Shown here: piece after piece, positions 43,269 through 51,140 of the stretch | Layout of the letters: each line of letters begins with the position of its first letter | Numbering within the stretch: the first letter of the stretch is position 1 | NCBI GenBank assembly: GCA_019114305.1 | Contig: DXFU01000040.1 | Location: 1-64,000, forward strand | Source: Candidatus Hungatella pullicola | Lineage (GTDB): Bacteria > Bacillota > Clostridia > Lachnospirales > Lachnospiraceae | Direction of reading: 5' to 3' | Length of the DNA stretch: 64,000 nt | Notes under the pieces: generated by a model | The model's input: only the letters and a program-made list of their open reading frames with translations | What the model was told of the DNA's origin: nothing | Databases searched by the model: none | Translations under genes and position numbers: made by a program

Positions 43269-43775
43269 TTGGAATTTAGGTTAGCTAATATGGGTGATTT
43301 AAAAGAACTGAAAGATATGTATAAAGAAATCGTTAAGGATATGAATGATAATAACATTCAAATTTGGGACGACGTTTATCCTTGTGATTTTTTTTAAAAT
43401 GATATCAAAAATAATCAAATGTATATTTTGATTGACAGCAATGAAATTATTTCAGCATTTGTTTTATGTAATACGAACGCAGGTGCCGAGAAAGTACAAT
43501 GGAATAAAGAGTTTGGTAAATCAATTTATTTAGATAGATTGGGAGTAAACACTAAATGTTGTAAGAAAGGAATAGGAACATTAATGCTCGAAAAAGCAAA
43601 GAAAATCGCAAAATCAAAAGGGTATGATTGTTTACGATTGTTTGTTGTTGATATCAATATACCTGCTGTTAACCTTTATGTTAAGAACGGTTTTATAAAA
43701 GCACAGGGTATTTACGATGAAATATTTGATGATGGCTTTGTTTTACATGAATACGGGTTTGAAACAGAACTCTGA
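43269..43775 (+). pseudogene. GNAT-family N-acetyltransferase interrupted by an in-frame stop
   Basis: A continuous frame begins at TTG 43269, with GGAG 9 bases upstream. It encodes EFRLANMGDLKELKDMYKEI and later IQIWDDVYPCDFF. It then meets TAA (43395-43397) and continues in the same frame as NDIKNNQMYILIDSNEIISAF to 43775. The acetyl-CoA-binding motif KCCKKGIGTLMLEKA and the C-terminal AVNLYVKNGF are intact. The segment before the stop matches the usual family sequence with Glu at that position, so a single GAA-to-TAA change would explain it. The gene is AT-rich compared with its neighbours, which suggests acquisition. It could make only a truncated protein, unless the downstream ATG at 43419 is used. 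Confidence 0.75.
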
Positions 43776-43779
43776 GTTG

Positions 43780-44075
43780 TACATAAAATCCCAGTTCATA
43801 GATAACTAGCATACTCCAATTTCCAATTCCGCAGGCAAAGGGAGCCAGACACGGTTGCGGCAAAACCTGAAATTTCTGTTCCAAAAGGTTTGGAAAGATT
43901 TTGTTTTTTATCCCACGTACATAGGAAATTTTTTCCCATAATGACTGCATGAAGATCTGACTCCCGGTTTCTATATTTATGGACCGTTGTCTTGCTTAAA
44001 GAAACGCCTTTTCTGTCCAGGAAGATTTTCTTTGCAGTGATTCCCTGGCTGAGATATTCTTTTTCGGAAGGTCAT
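43780..44075 (-). mobile_element. Fragment of an IS3-family transposase (OrfB end)
   Basis: On the minus strand, about 44055-43930 reads EYLSQGITAKKIFLDRKG then VSLSKTTVHKYRNRESDL. This is the helix-turn-helix segment at the start of IS3-type OrfB transposases. In a second frame, about 43920-43850 reads YVRGIKNKIFPNLLEQKF, which normally follows shortly after (the NKIF-LNQNF step before the catalytic core). The DDE core is absent and the frame is broken. It is a dead remnant; no terminal inverted repeats were identified. Nothing else is recognised between 43776 and 44254. Confidence 0.6.
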
Positions 44076-44254
44076 TCTGTTTTCAAGGTGCTGTCCATCT
44101 ATGAACTATGTCAAGTCTACACTTTTTTGACCGGCTGTGCTGTAATTCGTAAGGTAGGAAATCAGCCCGGAAAATTCACTGTTTCCACGGTCTCGGGATT
44201 GTGATAGAATAACAAAATAAGATCATAAACTGGAAATTGCGAGGCGAAATATAG

Positions 44255-44800
44255 ATGAAACAAGGACGAATTGTTCTGATTACTGGAGCGCCGGGAACGG
44301 GCAAAACTACAACGGCATCTATCATTGCCAAAGAATCAGATATGGAAAAATCTGTACATATGCGCACAGATGACTTTTATCATTATTTAAGCAAAGGAGC
44401 AATACCGCCACATTTGCCAGAATCAAATGAACAAAACAAGATTGTAATTGAAGCCTTTTTAGAAGCGGCAAAGCGATATGTCCGTGGCGGATATGATGTA
44501 ATTGTAGACGGCATTGTGGGGCCATGGTTTTTGGAGCCGTGGCTAAACAGCGTTCGAGAGCATTATGAAGTGCACTATATTGTTTTAAGAGCCAGCAAGG
44601 AAGAAACCATGAAACGAGCAATTGAACGCTCAAAATTAGACAGAGAAACAAATATTGAATTAGTGGAGACTATGTGGGAGCAATTTCGTAATCTGGGGAT
44701 GTTTGAATCGAATGTTGTAGATACGACCACTCATTCAATTCAAGATACTGCTGCCGCAGTAAAAGAGCTTATATCACGTAAAACTGCCTTGCTCCATTAA
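44255..44800 (+). CDS. P-loop kinase-like ATPase
   Basis: This is a 181-aa protein. Walker A is LITGAPGTGKTTTAS (residues ~7-20). VHMRTDDFYHYL fits the acceptor/DD motif of small-molecule kinases. GYDVIVDGIVGP fits the second strand with Asp. RAIERSKLDRE fits a lid with arginines. The build is that of the shikimate/gluconate kinase and chloramphenicol-phosphotransferase-like group, sometimes compared with zeta toxins, but no antitoxin gene is next to it. It is probably monocistronic in the accessory stretch, between two transposase relics. The substrate is unknown. Confidence 0.7.
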   Translation: MKQGRIVLITGAPGTGKTTTASIIAKESDMEKSVHMRTDDFYHYLSKGAIPPHLPESNEQNKIVIEAFLEAAKRYVRGGYDVIVDGIVGPWFLEPWLNSVREHYEVHYIVLRASKEETMKRAIERSKLDRETNIELVETMWEQFRNLGMFESNVVDTTTHSIQDTAAAVKELISRKTALLH

Positions 44801-44958
44801 AGCGGACTGGTGGATAATGCTTTCTTGTGCGAGTTGGCCGCACACCCGGTTTATGAGAGATGTGGTTGGACTGTCCATCGGGTACAAATGACAGAAGAAA
44901 AAGATAGTGTCAAGGTTTTTTCGCAAAAATTAAAACCTAGCCGTTTGGCGGCCGTCAG

Positions 44959-45881
44959 TCATCCGGCTATGATATCAGACAGCTGATCCTCTTCTGGTTT
45001 GAAAAGATGATCCATATTCATGTAGCGTTTGGAACCCCAGCTGGTTGCTGCCACATGACGCAGTCTGGCACATACCAGCATCAAGGCGCTTTGCCCGTCG
45101 GGAAAAGCACCGATCGCTTTTGTACGTCCTTTAATCTTACGGTTGAGACGCTCAATAGCGTTATTGGTCCGGATCCGAGTCCAATGCTGCGCAGGAAAAT
45201 CTATATAGGTCAGGGTTTCTTCGATTCCGTTCTCTACCTTCTTGGCAGCTTTGGCAAGCTTCATGGCTCGGAGTTTCTCCGCTACTTGGATTGCTTTTTC
45301 ACGGGGCGCTTCCTTATTTTTTTCCAATCTTTGATAAGCATGTCTCAAAACAACATTTTTATCAGCAGACTGCATATTCTCCCGTTCCAATTTGTAATCA
45401 TTGGAAGAAAGGCGGAATAAATAATTTGTTTTTTGGGTTTTACGCAAATCAATAAATTCGATAGACGGGTAACCTATGTCAAAAATGGCTAATACAGGTT
45501 GATTGATCTTTATATACTGTAAATGCTCCAGGTTATTTTGGGCGAGTTCTGTCTCACTGGCGGAAATATATGAAGTTGCAATATCCAAATAAAATTGATT
45601 AAAAATATGGTACATGCCACTTACAAGAGACCGCACCTGGCCAAGATCTGGATGCTGATTATTACTTTTTCCAAAACGATTTCTGTGTTCTACAGAATTT
45701 GGTACTTCCCCTTTGCCGCCATCAATGGTCAATAGGAGAAATCCATTTCGCAGTTTTGGTGCTGAAGAGCTATAAAAGACAGCCAGCTATTCATCATGCA
45801 GATAAGAAAAAATTCTGGATTAAGGCGTTTTCGTTGCTGTAAATATCCTTGTTTCGATATTTTCATAGAGAAATCTCCCAT
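44959..45881 (-). pseudogene. Chimeric transposase relic: IS4-type N-terminal part joined to IS256-type C-terminal part
   Basis: Reading on the minus strand from 45881, MKISKQGYLQQRKRLNPEFF starts like an IS4-family transposase. After a frame break near 45750 it continues LLTIDGGKGEVPNS, then AIFDIGYPSIEFID and YLFRLSSNDYKL, all typical of IS4. Near 45300 the same open frame switches to KAIQVAEKLRAMKLAKAAKK, HWTRIRTNNAIERLNRKIKG and FPDGQSALMLVCARLRHVA. These are the C-terminal end of IS256/Mutator-type transposases. The two families are unrelated in this part, so the frame is a fusion left by a deletion between neighbouring insertion sequences. It overlaps no complete element and is not expected to be active. 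Confidence 0.78.
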
Positions 45882-45946
45882 ATTGAACTTTAATATTTTA
45901 TGATTAGGGACTTTCGGAGTAATTGAACTTCGTCCGAAAAATTACA

Positions 45947-45975
45947 TTGTATAGTGAGGTAATATGTGATATGAT
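45947..45975 (+). promoter_or_regulatory. Promoter of the PadR gene set
   Basis: TTGTAT (45947-45952), a 17-bp spacer and TATGAT (45970-45975) lie 20 bp before the PadR start codon. Confidence 0.55.
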
Positions 45976-45995
45976 GCTTATAGGAGGTGATGTTC

Positions 45996-46319
45996 TTGAA
46001 TATTACATCGGACATGATCTATGGATATACGGATGGAATCATCCTGCGGTGTCTGATGGAGGGGGACAGCTATGGCTATGATTTAAACCATTCGATTTTT
46101 GACAAAAGCGGACAACAGTACGAATTAAAGGAGGCGACCCTTTATACCACTGTCCGACGACTGGAAAAGCAGGGATATATAGTTTCTTACTGGGGAGAGG
46201 AGAGCGCTGGCGCAAGGAGGCGTTACTATTCTATCACAAACAAGGGAAAGGAATATTTTTATAAGCGTCTTCAGGAATGGAACACTATGAAAAACCTGTT
46301 GGACATATTGTTCAGCTGA
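45996..46319 (+). CDS. PadR-family transcriptional regulator
   Basis: This protein is about 107 aa. The start is taken as TTG 45996 because AGGAGG (45982-45987) is 8 bases upstream; the GTG/ATG at 45987/45990 overlap or abut that site. The N-terminus NITSDMIYGYTDGIILRCL is typical. The winged helix follows: GDSYGYDLNHSI, ELKEATLYTTVRRLEKQGYI and RRRYYSITNKG. PadR proteins usually repress an adjacent membrane-protein or exporter operon and respond to small molecules. The next two genes follow closely and are its likely targets. Confidence 0.9.
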   Translation: MNITSDMIYGYTDGIILRCLMEGDSYGYDLNHSIFDKSGQQYELKEATLYTTVRRLEKQGYIVSYWGEESAGARRRYYSITNKGKEYFYKRLQEWNTMKNLLDILFS

Positions 46320-46335
46320 TAAGGAGGAAGAACGC

Positions 46336-47019
46336 ATGAAAGGTGAGGAAAAACTTTGTCATTATCTGGAGCGGGCCTTTTATGGAATCCGGCAGACAAA
46401 AGAAATACAGGAGGAAAAAGAAGCTCTTTTGGCGGAGCTTACTAAAAAATATCAGGCGTTGCTTGAGCAGGGGTATGAACCGGAAAATGCTTATCAGACG
46501 GTTATCAGCGGAATTGGGGATATTTTTGAACTGGTAGATGGAATTGTGGGAAATATGGATTCGGAACATAGTTGGGAAAGAGAAAAAACAATGGCTGATC
46601 AAACACCAGAAGCCAAAAATTTGACGTGTCAGCCTTACTCTAACTTTTATAAGGTACTTCCCTATGCAGTGGCAGGAATTTTTTTCTTACTCTGGCTTTG
46701 GGAGCTTATTTTCCCAGCGGGACCAAAGGAACAGATGATCCTTCCCCTGCTGCTTTTAGGCGCTGCTCTGGGGGCGGCGGCTTTATGGCTTGTTCTTAGG
46801 GCGCCAGAATTATCCTCCATAAAAGAAATACCGGCTGTCTGTCTGCTGAAGGCGGCTGTATATTGTATTGCGGCTATTTTGTTCTTTCGGGCGGCCACAA
46901 AGCCACATCTTGTGAAAAATATGTGGCTGATTCCTCTGGGGGCATTGGCTATCAGTCAGTTGATTTCCATCTGGACAGCTTTTCAGAAAGAAAAGAAAAG
47001 AGGTGGTCACGATGAATAA
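46336..47019 (+). CDS. HAAS/permease-prefix-domain membrane protein (DUF1700-like)
   Basis: This is a 227-aa protein. Residues 1-75 are a soluble helical domain (HYLERAFYGIRQTKEIQEEK, then AYQTVISGIGDIFELVDGI) like the HAAS or permease-prefix domain often encoded beside PadR regulators. Residues ~105-220 hold four hydrophobic segments. AAGGAGGAAGAACGC precedes the start. It overlaps the next gene by 8 bp. In related clusters such proteins sit at the membrane with unknown roles in envelope sensing. Confidence 0.75.
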   Translation: MKGEEKLCHYLERAFYGIRQTKEIQEEKEALLAELTKKYQALLEQGYEPENAYQTVISGIGDIFELVDGIVGNMDSEHSWEREKTMADQTPEAKNLTCQPYSNFYKVLPYAVAGIFFLLWLWELIFPAGPKEQMILPLLLLGAALGAAALWLVLRAPELSSIKEIPAVCLLKAAVYCIAAILFFRAATKPHLVKNMWLIPLGALAISQLISIWTAFQKEKKRGGHDE

Positions 47020-47491
47020 AAACAAATTTTTGGCAAGGGCAATTTTTTGGTTTTGTATTCTTGTTTTTGCTTTGATTGTAGGCCTTTTCCCTCAACAGCT
47101 ACAAAAAAGTGGTCCAGTAAATGGGTCTGGAGCCGAAGAGGCTGTTATGAAAGATCCTGCGGCCGGTCTTGGGGCTGATGGCCCTGCTGTGAGTGGGCCT
47201 AAAAAATCTGGCTCTGAGGAAGAAGAGAAGAAAGCAGGACCGAAGAAGGAGGCGGAAGCCGGTATAAAGGAGCCGAAGGCTGATCCTGTGGCTGCTACTG
47301 AGACAAAGCCTGTACCGGCTCCCCAAAAGCCAGCTGCTGGCGCAGAATCCGAAAACCCGAAGGCGGTTACAGAAAAAAAGAAACCAGCCCCAAAGGCAAA
47401 GCCTGGGGAGGAGAAAGGCCCCGGAGAGGAGAAACCAGCCCCAAAGGCAGACTCTGGAGTGGAAAACCCGAAACCGGAATTGTCTGTATAG
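47012..47491 (+). CDS. Single-pass membrane protein with Pro/Lys/Glu/Ala-rich tail
   Basis: This is a 159-aa protein starting at ATG 47012 behind AGGTGG, inside the end of the upstream gene. One membrane helix (residues ~8-27, FWFCILVFALIVGLFP) is followed by about 120 residues of low-complexity sequence rich in P, K, E, A and G, with near-repeats of EKPAPKA and GEEK. No folded domain is recognised. The tail resembles cell-wall-spanning linkers. It probably belongs with the PadR/HAAS genes. The function is unknown. Confidence 0.62.
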   Translation: MNKNKFLARAIFWFCILVFALIVGLFPQQLQKSGPVNGSGAEEAVMKDPAAGLGADGPAVSGPKKSGSEEEEKKAGPKKEAEAGIKEPKADPVAATETKPVPAPQKPAAGAESENPKAVTEKKKPAPKAKPGEEKGPGEEKPAPKADSGVENPKPELSV

Positions 47492-47620
47492 AAAGGGACC
47501 GAATAGATTTGTGGCCCATTGTTGTGAAATGATAAAAACTGCCATAGAAACATTGAGCTATAATCCTAACTGCCATCTGTCGAACAGGCAAGAGGCGTGG
47601 AATTAGCCAGACAAGAGCAA

Positions 47621-47660
47621 AAAACAGGCATGGTCCGTCTTCAGCGGCCATGCCTGTTTT
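47621..47660. terminator. Bidirectional terminator between the PadR set and uxaC
   Basis: AAAACAGGCATGG (47621-47633) pairs exactly with CCATGCCTGTTTT (47648-47660). Inner bases add a G·T and C-G pairs. Short A/T runs lie on both sides. Confidence 0.85.
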
Positions 47661-47691
47661 CTTAAGTTTCTATTAGATTGAGAAAGAATGA

Positions 47692-49095
47692 TTATACATC
47701 AAATCCAAAATACTTAATTGCGTTATTGTAGGAAATTCCCTCAATGATTTCTTTTAAGGCTTTCATATCAGCAGGATACTCGCCGTTCTCTACCCAGCCG
47801 CCGATTAACTCGCAGAGAATTCTTCTGAAGTACTCATGTCTTGTGTAGGAAAGGAAGCTTCTAGAGTCGGTCAGCATACCGATGAAATTGCCAAGGCAGC
47901 CTAAATTAGCCAGAGAAGTCATCTGCTCGGTCATGCCTACCTTGTGATCGTTGAACCACCAAGCAGAGCCCTGCTGAATCTTTCCAGGACACTTGCTCTG
48001 GAAGCAGCCGATAATGGTTCCGATGGAAGCGTTGTCATTAGGATTGAGAGAGTAGATGATGGTCTTGGGGATCTCATCTGTTGCGCTTAATGCATTTAAG
48101 AAATCAGCCATCTGTGCGGAAGGCGCGTAGTTGTTGATACAGTCAAATCCAGTATCCGGGCCAAGTTTTTCATACATCAGAGCGTTGTTGTCTCTCTTGC
48201 AGCCATAGTGAAGCTGCATTACCCATCCCATACGATTGTATTCTTTTGCAACAAACAGCATGAAAGATGTCTTATATTTTAATTCTTCTTCCTTGGTAAC
48301 TGCCTGTCCTGCAAGGCCTTTCTGGAAGATTGTATTTAACTCGGCATCATCGGCAGGAACATACATTACATATTCAAGAGCGTGGTCAGATACGCAGCAG
48401 CCCATGGAAGCGAAGAATTCCATGCGGTTCTTTAATGCATCCTTTAAGGAATTCAGATCTTTGATTTCAATTCCGCTGGCAGCAGAAAGCTTAGCCATGT
48501 ATGCGGCGAAATCAGGCTTTTCAATGTTCATAGCCTTGTCTGGTCTCCATGCAGGAAGAACCTTTACCTCGAAGGAGTCATCCTCAGCCAGCTTCTTATG
48601 CCACTCAAGGGTATCGGCAGGATCATCTGTAGTACAGATTAAGGTAACGTTGGACTTGCGGATGATGTTGCGTACGCTCATGGAATCCTGATGGAGTTTT
48701 TCGTTGCAAAGATTCCATACTTCTTCAGCTGTATCTCCATTTAAATATCCGTCATATCCGAAGTATCGTTTCAGTTCCAGATGGCTCCAATGATACAGTG
48801 GGTTGCCGATCAGCTTTGGCATGGTCTCAGCCCATTTCTGGAATTTCTCTCTGTCACTGGCATCTCCTGTGATGTACTTCTCATCTACGCCATTGGAACG
48901 CATCTGACGCCATTTATAATGGTCGCCTCCCAGCCATACCTGAGTGATATTGTCAAATTTGCGGTCCTCCCAGATTTCCTGGGGGTTAATATGGCAGTGA
49001 TAGTCCACAATTGGCATTTGCTCTGCGTAGGCATGATACAGGGTTTTAGCTGTATCTGTGGAAAGTAAAAAGTCTTTGTCCATAAATTTCTTCAT
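47692..49095 (-). CDS. uxaC: Glucuronate isomerase
   Basis: This 467-aa enzyme converts D-glucuronate to D-fructuronate, and galacturonate to tagaturonate. Family marks are MPIVDYHCHINPQEIWED near residue 30 (metal-binding HCH), TTDDPADTLEWHK, VLPAWRPDKAMNIE, MQLHYGCKRDNN and GMLTDSRSFLSYTRHEYFRR near the C-terminus. The length is normal. AAGGAGGAGCTTCCA precedes the ATG. It is 20 bp downstream of the LacI-type regulator on the same strand, so both share the regulated promoter. It is the first step of hexuronate use; the later kinase and aldolase genes lie on the other side of the regulators. Confidence 0.96.
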   Translation of the reverse strand: MKKFMDKDFLLSTDTAKTLYHAYAEQMPIVDYHCHINPQEIWEDRKFDNITQVWLGGDHYKWRQMRSNGVDEKYITGDASDREKFQKWAETMPKLIGNPLYHWSHLELKRYFGYDGYLNGDTAEEVWNLCNEKLHQDSMSVRNIIRKSNVTLICTTDDPADTLEWHKKLAEDDSFEVKVLPAWRPDKAMNIEKPDFAAYMAKLSAASGIEIKDLNSLKDALKNRMEFFASMGCCVSDHALEYVMYVPADDAELNTIFQKGLAGQAVTKEEELKYKTSFMLFVAKEYNRMGWVMQLHYGCKRDNNALMYEKLGPDTGFDCINNYAPSAQMADFLNALSATDEIPKTIIYSLNPNDNASIGTIIGCFQSKCPGKIQQGSAWWFNDHKVGMTEQMTSLANLGCLGNFIGMLTDSRSFLSYTRHEYFRRILCELIGGWVENGEYPADMKALKEIIEGISYNNAIKYFGFDV

Positions 49096-49115
49096 TGGAA
49101 GCTCCTCCTTATAAA

Positions 49116-50117
49116 TTAAAAATTTGTGGTACCTCGTTGTATCAGTTCTCCTGATATGACAGTTTTAGAAGGAACTGTCTCTCCTTCCAGGACTTTCATT
49201 AAAGTATTTACGGTAGCGTTGCAGAGATCTTCTACCTTATTGTCTATGGAAGATATTTCAGGATCGGCGCATCGGGCTAAGGTGGAATTGTTATAACCGA
49301 TAATACTCAGATCATCGGGAACCGAAAGACCCGCCCGATGGGCATATTTAACAGCCCCTACGGCCATAATGTCCTCAGAGGCCAGAACTGCATTGAAAAG
49401 GACTCCCCTGGCAGCTACGGTACACAGAAGCCGTACTGTTTCGTCCAGATCCTTGGGGCAGGAGCAGATCAAATCTTCCCTGTGAGGAAGCCCGGCCCGG
49501 GAACAGGCATCATGATATCCCTTCAGCTTTTGGATGCTGCTGTAGGAACTGCCTGAATAGAGAAACAGAATATGGGAATGTCCGGAAATCATGAGACTGT
49601 TGGCCGCTTTGAAAATTGCGGTTCGGTCATCGCAGATAGTACTGTAGATACCTTTCCCTTCTAAAGCACCGTTAACCAGCATAATCGGAAGCTGTTTCGC
49701 CGCTTCCAGAAGGTAATTATTATCCTGAGGCTTCGATTCAATATACTGAGAACCGGCCAGAATAACCCCATCCACCCGCTTGGAGAGAAGAAGCTCCAGG
49801 CATTTTTTTTTGTTGTCCGGCAGATATCCGCTGCAGCAGAGAAGGGAATTGTACCCGTTTCTGCGGAGGGCCTGTTCCAGATAATAGATGGCATTGGCCA
49901 GATATGGATCTGAGGAATCCGCGCACATGACGCCAATGGTTTTCATGGTGTTAAGACCCAGGCTTCTGGCGAAAATATTAGGGGTATACCCTAATTCATC
50001 CATTACTTCCAGAACCCGTTTTCTGGTTTTTTCACTGACATTGGGGTTCCCGTTGATGACACGGGAAACGGTGGCGATGGATACCTGTGCCTGCCTGGAT
50101 ACGTCGTAGATGTTCAA
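49116..50117 (-). CDS. LacI-family transcriptional regulator of hexuronate genes
   Basis: This is a 333-aa protein. The N-terminal HTH is MNIYDVSRQAQVSIATVSRVINGNPNVSEKTR with the hinge ELGYTPNIFARSL. The rest is a sugar-binding-protein-like effector domain. The TTG start at 50117 is fixed by GGAGG 7 bases upstream; an ATG two codons earlier is too near that site. It is co-transcribed with uxaC. A TGTAA-N4-TTACA operator lies just after its own -10 box, so autoregulation is likely. The inducer may be a hexuronate or a product of it. Confidence 0.92.
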   Translation of the reverse strand: MNIYDVSRQAQVSIATVSRVINGNPNVSEKTRKRVLEVMDELGYTPNIFARSLGLNTMKTIGVMCADSSDPYLANAIYYLEQALRRNGYNSLLCCSGYLPDNKKKCLELLLSKRVDGVILAGSQYIESKPQDNNYLLEAAKQLPIMLVNGALEGKGIYSTICDDRTAIFKAANSLMISGHSHILFLYSGSSYSSIQKLKGYHDACSRAGLPHREDLICSCPKDLDETVRLLCTVAARGVLFNAVLASEDIMAVGAVKYAHRAGLSVPDDLSIIGYNNSTLARCADPEISSIDNKVEDLCNATVNTLMKVLEGETVPSKTVISGELIQRGTTNF

Positions 50118-50134
50118 AACATCACCTCCGGTGA

Positions 50135-50150
50135 ATGTAAGTATTTACAT
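50135..50150 (-). promoter_or_regulatory. Probable operator of the LacI-type regulator
   Basis: ATGTAAGTATTTACAT is an inverted repeat of ATGTAA/TTACAT around four bases, with the frame of LacI/GalR operators. It lies at the expected transcription start, 10 bp downstream of the -10 box and ahead of the ribosome site, so binding would block initiation. Confidence 0.65.
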
Positions 50151-50159
50151 GCTGGTTTT

Positions 50160-50188
50160 ATTATACATAATGGGAGAACATTTTACAA
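50160..50188 (-). promoter_or_regulatory. Promoter of the lacI-type gene and uxaC
   Basis: On the minus strand there is a -35 TTGTAA (50188-50183), a 17-bp spacer and a perfect -10 TATAAT (50165-50160). Confidence 0.75.
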
Positions 50189-50218
50189 TCCCTGAAATAG
50201 GATAATAGTAAAAATCTG

Positions 50219-50248
50219 TTGCGGAAAAAGGTAAAATTAGGGTATACT
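50219..50248 (+). promoter_or_regulatory. Promoter of the IclR-type gene
   Basis: TTGCGG (50219-50224), an 18-bp spacer and TATACT (50243-50248) lie 24 bp before the start codon, back to back with the lacI-type promoter. Confidence 0.6.
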
Positions 50249-50271
50249 AGAAACAGAACGGAGGCCTTGCC

Positions 50272-51069
50272 ATGAAACTAAACAGAACGACACAGAGAAC
50301 CGTGGAAATCCTCAAGGTAATTTCCAGGAAGCCGGAGGGGGTAACGCTGGACGAGCTGTGTGAAAAACTGAAACTGCCAAAAACCAGCGCCTATGATATT
50401 GTGACGACTTTGGCTGAAATGGGAATGGTGAATGTGATAAGAGGCCAGAAGCAGAGATATTCCATTGGCCTGATGGCTTACCGAATTGGTATCAGCTACA
50501 CCAACAACCTGGATTTTATCAGCACCATTGAACCAGTGTTAAAGGAATTTTCCAGAACTGTCGGCAAGACAGTGTTTTTTGGAATTCCTTCCGGCCACCA
50601 CGTAGTATACATATGTAAGTTTGAACCGGAGAATCCTATTATTACCACGGCTACGGTGGGGTCCAGAAATCCCATGTACTGTACTTCTTTGGGAAAAGTA
50701 ATTCTGGCATACAGCAGCCAGGAGGCAAGAGAGCAGGTGATAAACGGCATCAGATTTGAAAAATACACAGACCGTACGATTCTTACAAAGGAGGCTCTTC
50801 TGGAAGAGCTGGAAAAAGTAAGAGAACGGGGATATGCTTTTGACGCCAGAGAGATGGAAGAGCATATGCAGTGTGTAGGCGCTCCAGTATTTGATCGGGA
50901 TGGAAATCTTTTAGGGGCAGTCAGTGTGTCCAGTCTTTATAAGCCTACGGAGGACTATGACTCCCTTGGACGGCTGGTTTCCCGTAAGGGGCTGGAGGTT
51001 TCCAGAATGCTAGGATTTCTTGGAAAAATATCGGGATTTCCTGTTGACAAAATTCCTGGAAACGATTAA
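50272..51069 (+). CDS. IclR-family transcriptional regulator (KdgR-like by context)
   Basis: This is a 265-aa protein. The N-terminal winged helix is GVTLDELCEKLKLPKTSAYDIVTTLAEMGMV. The C-terminal effector domain has MYCTSLGKVILAYSS, ERGYAFDAREME and CVGAPVFDRDGNLLGAVSVS, all diagnostic for IclR. ACGGAGGCCTTGCC is the ribosome site. It lies upstream of the KDPG aldolase and kinase genes, and the classical KdgR regulators of ketodeoxygluconate use are also IclR members. Regulation of this module is therefore a sound guess, not proven. Confidence 0.9.
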   Translation: MKLNRTTQRTVEILKVISRKPEGVTLDELCEKLKLPKTSAYDIVTTLAEMGMVNVIRGQKQRYSIGLMAYRIGISYTNNLDFISTIEPVLKEFSRTVGKTVFFGIPSGHHVVYICKFEPENPIITTATVGSRNPMYCTSLGKVILAYSSQEAREQVINGIRFEKYTDRTILTKEALLEELEKVRERGYAFDAREMEEHMQCVGAPVFDRDGNLLGAVSVSSLYKPTEDYDSLGRLVSRKGLEVSRMLGFLGKISGFPVDKIPGND

Positions 51070-51104
51070 TATTTCAAGTATAAGAATCGTAAATATGAAA
51101 GGCG

Positions 51105-51118
51105 TTCGTATTTGCGAA
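51105..51118 (+). promoter_or_regulatory. Short inverted repeat before the KDPG aldolase gene
   Basis: TTCG-N6-CGAA lies 9 bp before the AAGGAGG ribosome site. It may be an operator half-site pair for the IclR regulator or a leader hairpin. The evidence is its position only. Confidence 0.3.
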
Positions 51119-51140
51119 TTTAAGGAGGAGAGGTTCAATC

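Noticed and set aside
43395..43397. Recoding or slippage at the stop inside the acetyltransferase gene
   Set aside because: The codon is TAA, not a selenocysteine or pyrrolysine codon, and both sides are in the same frame, so slippage at the T-run would not restore the product.
44826..44945. Short open stretch reading AAHPVYERCGWTVHRV on the plus strand
   Set aside because: It vaguely recalls the end of an acetyltransferase, but there is no start and the match is too short to support a pseudogene call.
47092..47553. Gly/Phe/Ser-rich frame on the minus strand
   Set aside because: It is the complement of the Pro/Lys/Glu-rich tail gene, which has the ribosome site and the operon position.
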